Part shown: positions 7,184 to 14,318 of the stretch, in pieces
Layout: each line of letters starts with the position of its first letter
Numbering within the stretch: position 1 is the stretch's first letter
DNA from: Lachnospiraceae bacterium
GTDB taxonomy: Bacteria; Bacillota; Clostridia; Lachnospirales; Lachnospiraceae
NCBI GenBank assembly: GCA_009774625.1
Contig: VSOB01000062.1
Coordinates: forward strand, 1 to 17,269
DNA: 17,269 bases
Reading direction: 5' to 3'
Program-made: the position numbers and the translations under genes
Notes under the pieces: generated by a model
Seen by the model: the letters and a program-made list of their open reading frames with translations, nothing else
Databases searched by the model: none
Told to the model about the DNA's origin: nothing

Positions 7184-8761
7184 CTACATAAGCGGTGCGA
7201 TCGCTTTCATCAGACACCCGGTTAATTTCACCCTCCACTTTTCCCGGCGGACGGCTTCTCTTGTAACCCGCCTGCTTGCCGCAAGTGTGGACTGAAAATC
7301 TGCTTCGATCTCTGCAATACAGTCTGTATGATATAAATAAGTAGCGCATTCAAAATGATGATACAGGCTGCGGTAATCCAGATTGATGGTTCCCACAACC
7401 GCTTCCGCTAAATCACTGACAAATACCTTTGCATGGACAAAACCCGGCGTATATTCGTATATTTCCACTCCTGATTCCAGCAGTGATGCATAATGGGTTT
7501 TGGCCAGCGCATAGGGCACGGCCTTATCAGGTATCCCCGGCAAAATCAATATCACCTCCACACCACGCTCTGCTGCAAATTTCAGAGCAGTCTCCATCTC
7601 ACCGTCCAGGATCAGATAGGGTGTCATAATATGTACAAAAGACAGAGCCCGGTTCAGAATGTCCATATAAACCCGTTCTCCCAGCTTATCATCATCCAGC
7701 GGACAGTCTCCATACGGAATCACACAGCCCTTTGCATTTGACACAGCCAAAGAGGGATAAGAAAGAAAATGCTGCGACTCATCTTCTCTTTCGTTGATTC
7801 TCCACATCTGCAGAAACAGCAGCATAAAGCTCCTGACCGCCTCTCCCTTCAACATCACCGCAGTATCTTTCCAATGCCCGAATTTCACTTTCTGATTGAT
7901 GTATTCATCCGCAAGATTCACCCCGCCGTTAAAAGCGGTATGTCCGTCAATTACCGCTATCTTTCTGTGGTCCCGATAGTTATAGCAGGTAGAAACAAAC
8001 GGAGAAACCGGCGCAAACACTTTGCACCGGATTCCCAACGCTTTCAGACGCCTGGGATAATCATGGGGCAGCAGGGCAAACTCACAGGTTCCGTCATACA
8101 TAATCCGGACATCCACACCTTCCGCCGCTTTACGGGCAAGTATCTCCAGTATCCTGCCCCACATCAGACCTTCTTCCACAATAAAGTATTCCATAAAGAT
8201 AAAATACTTTGCTGTTTCCAGTTGTTTCAGCATTTCTTCAAACATAGACTCTCCCAAAGGGAAATAAGTCACATCTGTATGGGCAAATACCGGAAAACAG
8301 CCGCTTCTATGCACATAATGAGCCAACGCCGCCACACCCGGATTTTCTTTTGCAAGGCGTTCCAGAACTTCCTCTGACTGGGGTATGCTTTCCTTATTCT
8401 GCGTGATAATATAATCAATCCGCTTTTTCAAAACCCTGTGTCCGATATCACTCTGAGTATAGAGAAACAGCAGCACGCCGAATACAGGCAGCAGCATAAT
8501 CACGATCAGCCAGGTAATCTTTGCTGTGGGATTGAGCCTGCTGTTCAAAAGATAAATTATCATACCCAGTATAAACAATACAGTCCCGCCCCATATATGA
8601 GGCAGAAATTCTCCAAACCACTTAAACACTCCGAACAGGATAAAAATCTGTGTCAGAAGCAGAAATAAAATCAGCCCAAAGCGGCTGAATATGGCATGCG
8701 CCATGCCTTTCTGCCCTTTTTTCAAAAGTGTAAGTCCTTTGTTTTTATAGTCCTCTATCAT
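7184..8761 (-). CDS. cls: cardiolipin synthase (phospholipase D family)
   Basis: A 525-residue membrane protein that would condense phosphatidylglycerol to cardiolipin. Hydrophobic segments near residues 27-47, 58-73 and 82-101 make up the usual N-terminal PLDc_N anchor. Two HKD motifs form the active site: HRKIAVID (H265, K267, D272) followed by GGVN, and HAKVFVSD (H443, K445, D450) followed by GTINLDYRS. Length is typical of Clostridia Cls proteins. The ATG starts 35 bases after the chemoreceptor stop with no terminator between, and the upstream GACGGGAT is only a modest ribosome site, so the two genes are probably transcribed together. A strong hairpin follows. Confidence 0.93.
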   Translation of the reverse strand: MIEDYKNKGLTLLKKGQKGMAHAIFSRFGLILFLLLTQIFILFGVFKWFGEFLPHIWGGTVLFILGMIIYLLNSRLNPTAKITWLIVIMLLPVFGVLLFLYTQSDIGHRVLKKRIDYIITQNKESIPQSEEVLERLAKENPGVAALAHYVHRSGCFPVFAHTDVTYFPLGESMFEEMLKQLETAKYFIFMEYFIVEEGLMWGRILEILARKAAEGVDVRIMYDGTCEFALLPHDYPRRLKALGIRCKVFAPVSPFVSTCYNYRDHRKIAVIDGHTAFNGGVNLADEYINQKVKFGHWKDTAVMLKGEAVRSFMLLFLQMWRINEREDESQHFLSYPSLAVSNAKGCVIPYGDCPLDDDKLGERVYMDILNRALSFVHIMTPYLILDGEMETALKFAAERGVEVILILPGIPDKAVPYALAKTHYASLLESGVEIYEYTPGFVHAKVFVSDLAEAVVGTINLDYRSLYHHFECATYLYHTDCIAEIEADFQSTLAASRRVTREAVRREKWRVKLTGCLMKAIAPLM

Positions 8762-8796
8762 ATCCCGTCTTTCTCTGTCCGGAAACAGATTGGTAA

Positions 8797-10671
8797 CTAC
8801 TCCACGATCTCCAGCAGTTTTCCGGTAATCTCTGCCATATTGGAAGATACCTTCTTGGTATTATGGGATATTTCCACATTCTGCTCCACCACATCGGAAA
8901 TCCGGCCAATCTGACTTACTGCATTGGTTACGATGCCCATATTTTCTTTTACCATATTGGTAATCTTCTCCACATCGCTGCTTGCACTTTCTATATTTTC
9001 CACCACCACGCCAAATGCTTCTGCCGTCTGATCCGTAATCTCTTTCCCCTCCTCCACTGCATGAATGGAATTGGTAATCAGTTCATTGGTTTCCTTTGCA
9101 GCCTGTGCACTTCTCGCTGCAAGCTCTCCGATCTGAGTCGCTACAACTGCAAATCCCCTGCCCATCTCTCCGGCTCTTGCCGCCTCTATGGAAGCATTCA
9201 GGGAAAGCATATTAGTCTGCTGGGCAATGGAAGTGATCTCATCTATAATTTTTTCAATCTCCATCGACATATCGCTGATCTTCTGCATGGAGTCTTTCAA
9301 CAACTGCATACGGGACTGGGTCTGCAATATCTTTTCGGTTGTTTCTCCTGTCTCCGCAGACACATTGGCAGACATTTTCACACTGCTGTTCAGTTCTTCT
9401 GTCAGCCGTTCCATGATCTGTTTCAGACCTTCCACAGCCCGTTCCTGTTCACCTGTACCATTATAGATATGGTCTGCATTTTCCAGTGTTTCTCCTGATA
9501 CACGATTTAAATCCATGCAGGCATTTTTCACATTCTGAATCAGCACCCGGTTATGTTCCACATCCGCTTTCTGCTGCTTCAGAAGCTTTTCATTTTCTTC
9601 CATATTCCGGCAAATGCCTTCCACCATCGTATTGATGCTGCCCGACAACTGGACAAATTCCGGATTGCCCTGCACATTCACACGAATTCCGAAGTTTCCT
9701 GCTGCAATCTCTTTCATGGAACCGGCAATCTGATTCATTCCCCGGACGATCTTGTCATCCACCATCAGATTAATGGTAATCAGCAGTACCCCAAAGATAA
9801 GCGCCATACTGAATGATACGACCAGCGTCTGATTGTTTCTCTGGGCATAATACTCGGCTGAAGGCAGGAATGTCCCGATAATCCATTCCTCGTACTCTTC
9901 TGCCTGATAATAACCCCGTTTTCCGTCAATCACTGCCTTTCCCTTACCGGTTAATTTTGCCGGAAAGCCTGCATCTGCAGCAGGCCTACCGATCAGGCCG
10001 GTATTGGGATGCGCCACAATCTGGCCGCTTTCTCTGTCAATGGCATATACATATCCGTTTTCACCAAAGTCAATCTCCCGTAAAACCACATCGATTTCTG
10101 TGCCGGCAAGCATATCCTCCAGCACTTCAGGACGTACACCCACCTGTACGAGTCCGGGTCCGTCCTTTCTCGCCACACCTATGTACTGCATAACCACGCC
10201 CTCTGCCACGTTCACCTGCGGCTCCTGTGCGATCTCAATAGAAGGGTCCTCCACGATCACCATAAACGCATTGGACTGTTCACCGCTCTTCATATCAAAT
10301 CCTACATAGGCGTCTATGGTGCTTTCCGTAATAATGCCGTTCGCATCAATCACATGAAGCTCATTTACCATTAGTCTTTCTTTTACTGCATTCAGTTTGA
10401 CCGGATCCGTTTTAATAGAAGGGTCTGCCGCAATCATATCCGCAAAAGCCCTTGTTTTTGCAAGATTATCCTGACTCAGATTTTCTGTCAGTTTCCCAAT
10501 ATTTTCTTCGTTTCCGGCCAGTTTTGTTTTTACATCCTCCAGTTTTGCGATACTGGATGATGTATTGCTTCTCTGACTCACCACCGTCTGCAGTGCAAAA
10601 ATAGCAGTGATAGTAACCAGAAGGGCCGCCAGCATATAAGCAGAAAGTCTCTTGGTAAAAATTTTCTTCAT
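8797..10671 (-). CDS. methyl-accepting chemotaxis protein with extracellular dCache-type sensor
   Basis: A 624-residue transducer. Two membrane segments (about 10-30 and 282-304) bracket a ~250-residue extracellular domain with Cache-like strands (HVIDANGIITEST; GYVYAIDRESGQIVAHPN; EEWIIGTFLP). A HAMP domain follows (about 304-357), then a coiled-coil signalling domain whose hairpin tip reads IAQQTNMLSLNASIEAARAG, followed by GRGFAVVA. No C-terminal NWETF-like methyltransferase tether is present. The start is set at ATG 10671: AAAGGA lies 10 bases before it, whereas the in-frame TTG at 10680 would sit on the ribosome site. A ligand cannot be inferred. Its presence suggests a motile relative or a non-flagellar output such as regulated envelope behaviour. 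Confidence 0.93.
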   Translation of the reverse strand: MKKIFTKRLSAYMLAALLVTITAIFALQTVVSQRSNTSSSIAKLEDVKTKLAGNEENIGKLTENLSQDNLAKTRAFADMIAADPSIKTDPVKLNAVKERLMVNELHVIDANGIITESTIDAYVGFDMKSGEQSNAFMVIVEDPSIEIAQEPQVNVAEGVVMQYIGVARKDGPGLVQVGVRPEVLEDMLAGTEIDVVLREIDFGENGYVYAIDRESGQIVAHPNTGLIGRPAADAGFPAKLTGKGKAVIDGKRGYYQAEEYEEWIIGTFLPSAEYYAQRNNQTLVVSFSMALIFGVLLITINLMVDDKIVRGMNQIAGSMKEIAAGNFGIRVNVQGNPEFVQLSGSINTMVEGICRNMEENEKLLKQQKADVEHNRVLIQNVKNACMDLNRVSGETLENADHIYNGTGEQERAVEGLKQIMERLTEELNSSVKMSANVSAETGETTEKILQTQSRMQLLKDSMQKISDMSMEIEKIIDEITSIAQQTNMLSLNASIEAARAGEMGRGFAVVATQIGELAARSAQAAKETNELITNSIHAVEEGKEITDQTAEAFGVVVENIESASSDVEKITNMVKENMGIVTNAVSQIGRISDVVEQNVEISHNTKKVSSNMAEITGKLLEIVE

Positions 10672-10724
10672 CTCAGTCAATTCCTTTCTTGTCCTGTTTG
10701 CAGTACTTATTTACTATTTTTATT

Positions 10725-10753
10725 ATATTAACACATCCGGTTTATTCTCTCAA
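10725..10753 (-). promoter_or_regulatory. candidate sigma-A promoter for the chemoreceptor gene
   Basis: On the minus strand TTGAGA (10753-10748), a 17-base spacer and TAATAT (10730-10725) stand about 60 bases before the ATG. I see no clear sigma-28 motif of the type often found before chemotaxis genes. Confidence 0.5.
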
Positions 10754-10791
10754 TGGATTCGGCCCTTCCTGTTTATATTTGTGCAACTTGA

Positions 10792-10806
10792 CGGATGAAA
10801 CATCCG
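10792..10806 (-). other. short hairpin after the 656-residue protein gene
   Basis: CGGATG pairs with CATCCG around TTT directly after the stop codon at 10808. No U-run follows on the minus strand, so it is a weak terminator candidate at best and may only protect the transcript's end. Confidence 0.3.
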
Positions 10807-10807
10807 C

Positions 10808-12778
10808 TTACCTGCTCCGTTCCGGTTTCAGATATTCCCATACTTTTGTCCCAAAGAAATATTCTTTGTCTATCATAAAATACCGCTCCCTCTGTCCCCT
10901 TTCCAGCCATATGACAACTCTGACCCCTTCTTCTGTCATCTCTAAAATCAGTCTTTCTTTTTGAGGTCCGGCATAACTTTCCACCAGATCTGCCTGCTCC
11001 CAATATCCGGCAATCCTTCTTCTGCATTCTCTCTGTTCCTGTTCTTCCATACAGCCACGGAACATGGCATCCTCTGACCAGCATTCAAAAATCTGCAAAA
11101 ACTCTTCTTTCTCCAGAAGTCCCGTTACTGTCACATACGCCCCGCTCTGTCTGTCCAACAGGATCGGCATCTCTGTTCTGAAGTCATAGCTGCCCTTTAC
11201 ATCACCATATACTTCCACCCTTCCTGCCACCAGTTTCTGATTCTGAAAAACCGGGACCGTTTCCATGCCAAGTTCCATCTCCATACCCGGATACTGCTCT
11301 TTCAAAGCCTCATACAGTTCATATTCTTTTTCCCAGATCAGACTGTTTATATGATGTTCTTCCAGCAGATTTTCGCATCTGTACTGAAATCTGTCACTGT
11401 AAAAGTCCAGCAGATTACCGTCTTTCATACGGACATCAGTTACCCAGCCTCCAGCATTCTTATAATGACTTTGAGGAAAAGCAAAAAAAGAATACAGGTT
11501 TGTCCTGCCATAGTGCTCTTCGGCTTTTTTCAGAAATGTATTGTTCTCTCTGTAACCGGAACCGATAATGTAAAAATCCTGCTCCTCTTCATCATACCAA
11601 AATCGCAGACAGATATCACAAAACGGGGCACGCCCGACAAAATATTCCAGCTGCAGGATTCCCTCTTCTGTAAATGCAGTTTCCACCAGCGTCATCGAAT
11701 CGTCCTGATAAACGATACTGTCCGACAACTGTATCTGCATATAATTTTCCCACGGCATATCCCCCAGGGACAACAGCAGCCAGAAACCGGCCCCATAGTA
11801 CTGGGGCAGCTTTTCATATGGGTCAAACCACTCCGATTGCTGTATCTTTTTTTCATAGTCCTCCGGATACAATGCCACCACATAATCCATCCTGCCATCA
11901 TGGTTTAAATCGCAGACCGCAATCTCATCCCATCCATTGATTCCCCACAACAGACGATAGCCCTCCGGTTTGTACTTTTCCACTTCCCTGATGCAATCAG
12001 CGCTCACCCTGAGCCGGCAGTGAATCCGCTTTGTCTGTTCCCACAGAAAATCGGCGATACAGCTCTCCTTTTCCTCTGATACATCCACAAACGTTTCCGC
12101 TTCCCGGTCAATTTTATAAAGGCGCCCCTGAACAGACCAAAATTCCTGTATTTTCCCTTCCGCTTCCTCTGCCAGATAGCGCTCTATTTCATCATTACGG
12201 ATTTTTCGCGCTTCTTCCACATCTGTTTCCCCATCATCATACACAAAGTCAGCTCTGTCATACCGCAGTACCTCTTCATTGACCAGATAATCCGGCAGGT
12301 CATTTTCACATGGATTCTCTGTCTGATAAGTAAACCAAAGACTTCCGTCTGCCAGTAACCGGCACTGATATTTTTGCTTTTCCTCTGTCTCCCATCCCAG
12401 AACAGCAATCTGAAAAACCCTGGCCTCCCCTTCTGCATACTCTGCCCGCAGGCCCCCATGATAAGACTCAGGAAACAAATAAATAGAATTGATATATTCC
12501 CGATAAATCTCTCCCTGCTGCGTGGGATGATCGGAAAGAAGCTGCTCCAGTTCTTCTATTTTCTGCCCATACAGCTCCCTCTGTCTTTTCTCAAGCTGCC
12601 CTGACTGCTGCTTTGCTGCAAATGCTCCAAATCCTATCTTTTCTTTTGCTTCATCAGCAGACTGCCGCTCATCAGGCACACAGTATGGCTCTGCCCGCCC
12701 TGCCAGCAGTATCCCGCCAAGCAGTCCCACGCACAACAGCATCTCCGCCAATAAAACCGGTGTCCTCTTCATATTCAT
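10808..12778 (-). CDS. membrane-anchored extracellular protein of unknown function, one calcium-type loop
   Basis: A 656-residue protein with one hydrophobic N-terminal segment (about 8-27) and no clear lipobox; it is probably a signal anchor or uncleaved signal, with the rest outside. The body is rich in aromatic and acidic residues. CDLNHDGRMDYVVAL (289-303) is a DxNxDGxxD loop as in VCBS/FG-GAP repeats, resembling the DINYDGNTD loop of the lipoprotein encoded at 3302-4531. No enzyme motif is recognised. AAGGGA precedes the ATG by 4 bases; the second ATG six bases on is also possible. It is not clearly in an operon: a terminator precedes it, and 137 bases containing a promoter separate it from the chemoreceptor gene. 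Confidence 0.78.
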   Translation of the reverse strand: MNMKRTPVLLAEMLLCVGLLGGILLAGRAEPYCVPDERQSADEAKEKIGFGAFAAKQQSGQLEKRQRELYGQKIEELEQLLSDHPTQQGEIYREYINSIYLFPESYHGGLRAEYAEGEARVFQIAVLGWETEEKQKYQCRLLADGSLWFTYQTENPCENDLPDYLVNEEVLRYDRADFVYDDGETDVEEARKIRNDEIERYLAEEAEGKIQEFWSVQGRLYKIDREAETFVDVSEEKESCIADFLWEQTKRIHCRLRVSADCIREVEKYKPEGYRLLWGINGWDEIAVCDLNHDGRMDYVVALYPEDYEKKIQQSEWFDPYEKLPQYYGAGFWLLLSLGDMPWENYMQIQLSDSIVYQDDSMTLVETAFTEEGILQLEYFVGRAPFCDICLRFWYDEEEQDFYIIGSGYRENNTFLKKAEEHYGRTNLYSFFAFPQSHYKNAGGWVTDVRMKDGNLLDFYSDRFQYRCENLLEEHHINSLIWEKEYELYEALKEQYPGMEMELGMETVPVFQNQKLVAGRVEVYGDVKGSYDFRTEMPILLDRQSGAYVTVTGLLEKEEFLQIFECWSEDAMFRGCMEEQEQRECRRRIAGYWEQADLVESYAGPQKERLILEMTEEGVRVVIWLERGQRERYFMIDKEYFFGTKVWEYLKPERSR

Positions 12779-12840
12779 CCATTCCCTTCGTACATAATAG
12801 CTACAGAATACTACGGAAATGCATCAAAGTTACATACTGC

Positions 12841-12901
12841 GGACAAAAGAAATGCCCCTTTCATCGGACTTTTATTGTTGTCTGATAAAAGATGGCATTT
12901 C
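12841..12901 (-). terminator. nested hairpin terminator after the secreted protein gene
   Basis: On the minus strand GAAATGCC (12901-12894) pairs with GGCATTTC (12856-12849), enclosing a second stem CTTTTAT/ATAAAAG. The outer stem runs into TTTCTTTTGT. A small extra TCCGC/GCGGA stem lies just before it. The two-stem form is less typical than a simple terminator. Confidence 0.55.
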
Positions 12902-12924
12902 ATTCTCCGCCTGATGCGGATTCT

Positions 12925-13911
12925 TTATGAAACATTGACAATGTTGTACTGGGGATCCATCCATGCCCCTGCTCCATACCCGGACCATGCATTTACTTTT
13001 CGTCCCTCTATATAGATTTCATTGTCCTTTACCGTCAGCTTCCCTGACTGGTACAATTCGACTGTGGCGAGCGGATTAATTCCCAGCCAAAGATACATCA
13101 TCCGGCCGTCTGCATAATAGATCTCTTTGCCCGCTACGTTTGGATCTTTTATCCATCCGTAAAATCCCCTGCCAAGATCGCTATTCGCCTTCCCTTCATA
13201 TGGTATCGCCCTGAGCGTAGAATCCGGGGCGTCCACCTGATAGATAAACCACAGGCAGGCATAATCATCCGTAAGCGGCCGGCTGATCAGTTCATCCGGC
13301 AGAATCTCCGTGGGAATAATGTTGCCCTCACTGTCCCTGTATTTCGTTTTGCGCCATTCCTCCGGGCAAAGCGGAACAAACTCTTCTTTATAAATCCTCA
13401 GATTATAGGTCCAGTCATCCGGACTCGTACCCACATAGCATTGCTCCCATTCATATTCGGGAGAATATGTCATAACAAGATTACGGGGTACCATATTCAC
13501 CTTGTCCCCCGCCTTTGCACGCACACAGATGTCGGCATAGTCTCCCGCAACGACATCATCCTCCACCCCGATGGTCACATAACCGTCAAAGGGCATAATA
13601 ATATAGGCATCCTCTTTCACAACCTGACAGGAAACGGTTTTTACATCAGACGGCAGACTCCCATCGTCCATCACCATAGGCCAGCATGTTGATGGAAGCA
13701 TATGGTCTACAATATACTGCCCGTTCACTGTCATAACATCAGTCCCGTCTCCGTTCCGCACCTCAACAACGGTATCCTCGCTCCAGTCAAATGTATAATT
13801 GTTGATATACCCCTGCCAGTCAAAGGGCTTTTGCGGTGAAGCATATGCCACCGTCCCCATACTTCCCGCCAGAAATACTGCGCACAGTACTCCAATGATT
13901 CCTTTTTTCAT
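12925..13911 (-). CDS. secreted protein of unknown function
   Basis: A 328-residue protein with a clear signal peptide: basic MKKG, a hydrophobic core to about residue 21, and a type-I cleavage site AYA after A24. No lipobox, sortase signal or later membrane segment is seen, so it should be released or loosely held at the cell surface. The mature part is rich in W, Y and D and has probable beta structure (VTIGVEDDVVAGDYADICVRA; TLRAIPYEGKANSDLG; VELYQSGKLTVKDNEIYIEGRKV). No catalytic or carbohydrate-binding motif is recognised. The start follows a strong AAAGGAGG, a candidate promoter lies 26 bases upstream, and a hairpin follows the stop, so it is likely transcribed alone. Confidence 0.8.
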   Translation of the reverse strand: MKKGIIGVLCAVFLAGSMGTVAYASPQKPFDWQGYINNYTFDWSEDTVVEVRNGDGTDVMTVNGQYIVDHMLPSTCWPMVMDDGSLPSDVKTVSCQVVKEDAYIIMPFDGYVTIGVEDDVVAGDYADICVRAKAGDKVNMVPRNLVMTYSPEYEWEQCYVGTSPDDWTYNLRIYKEEFVPLCPEEWRKTKYRDSEGNIIPTEILPDELISRPLTDDYACLWFIYQVDAPDSTLRAIPYEGKANSDLGRGFYGWIKDPNVAGKEIYYADGRMMYLWLGINPLATVELYQSGKLTVKDNEIYIEGRKVNAWSGYGAGAWMDPQYNIVNVS

Positions 13912-13936
13912 TTCAGTCCTCCTCCTTTATGACAGT

Positions 13937-13965
13937 ATTTTATCAAAAAGGATCGGATGGCACAA
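13937..13965 (-). promoter_or_regulatory. candidate extended -10 promoter for the secreted protein gene
   Basis: On the minus strand TTGTGC (13965-13960), a 17-base spacer and TGaTAAAAT (-10 at 13942-13937). The -35 is weak; the extended -10 is good. The predicted leader is only about 19 bases. The block resembles the one before the MBOAT operon. Confidence 0.55.
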
Positions 13966-13988
13966 GGGATGTGGAATTTTTTATCTTG

Positions 13989-14261
13989 TCAAACCCCCAT
14001 GCATCCCTTTCTCACAAAAACTGGAATGGTATCCAGCGGGGCGTCTGCCTCCACGTTTTGTCCGCCTTCATACTCTTTCCCGCTTTCATACGCTACCCAG
14101 GTTTCCCCTTTGGGCAGATAAACGCTGCGGGAGGACTGTCCGGCATAAAGGATCGGCGCCACCAGCATATCAGGCCCGTAAAAATACGCATCTTCAATCT
14201 CCCAGCAGCGCGGGTCATCCGGATACATATAAAAAAGCGGCCTCATTGGGCGGATGCCCAT
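13989..14261 (-). pseudogene. C-terminal remnant of a family 31 glycoside hydrolase, cut off by the integrative element
   Basis: The 90 residues match only the end of GH31 alpha-glucosidases or alpha-xylosidases: RPMRPLFYMYPDD, then EDAYFYGPDMLVAPIL, VYLPKGETWV, GKEYEGG and APLDTIPVFVRKG. A whole GH31 enzyme is roughly 650-800 residues, so the catalytic (alpha/beta)8 barrel is missing. The frame stays open across the junction but its upstream part reads nonsense, and the first ATG has no own promoter. About 45 bases beyond is the end of a serine recombinase gene. The likely history is insertion of the element into an intact GH31 gene, the 5' part now lying at the far end of the element outside the window. 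The remnant should be inactive. Confidence 0.85.
14247..14260. repeat. palindrome with central GA at the element/chromosome junction (candidate attachment core)
   Basis: TGGGCG-GA-TGCCCA has near-perfect half-sites (5 of 6 matching) around a GA at 14253-14254. TnpX and TndX recombinases are known to exchange strands at a GA dinucleotide. The position fits the border of the GH31 remnant, but the assignment is inferred. Confidence 0.35.
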
Positions 14262-14283
14262 AAGGAGGTAAATAGAATTTCCG

Positions 14284-14318
14284 GAAAAACCGGCATGGCA
14301 GAGGTCACGCCGGTTTTT
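14284..14318 (-). terminator. terminator of the recombinase gene at the element edge
   Basis: AAAAACCGGC (14318-14309) pairs perfectly with GCCGGTTTTT (14294-14285) around a 14-base loop, ending in the T-run itself. The stem includes the last codons of the recombinase. The palindrome TTTCCGGAAA (14278-14287) overlaps its outer side. It should keep element transcription out of the chromosome and the reverse. Confidence 0.8.

Noticed and set aside
8863..9498. Plus-strand frame of 211 codons
   Set aside because: Antisense to the chemoreceptor signalling domain; no ribosome site and no recognisable protein pattern.
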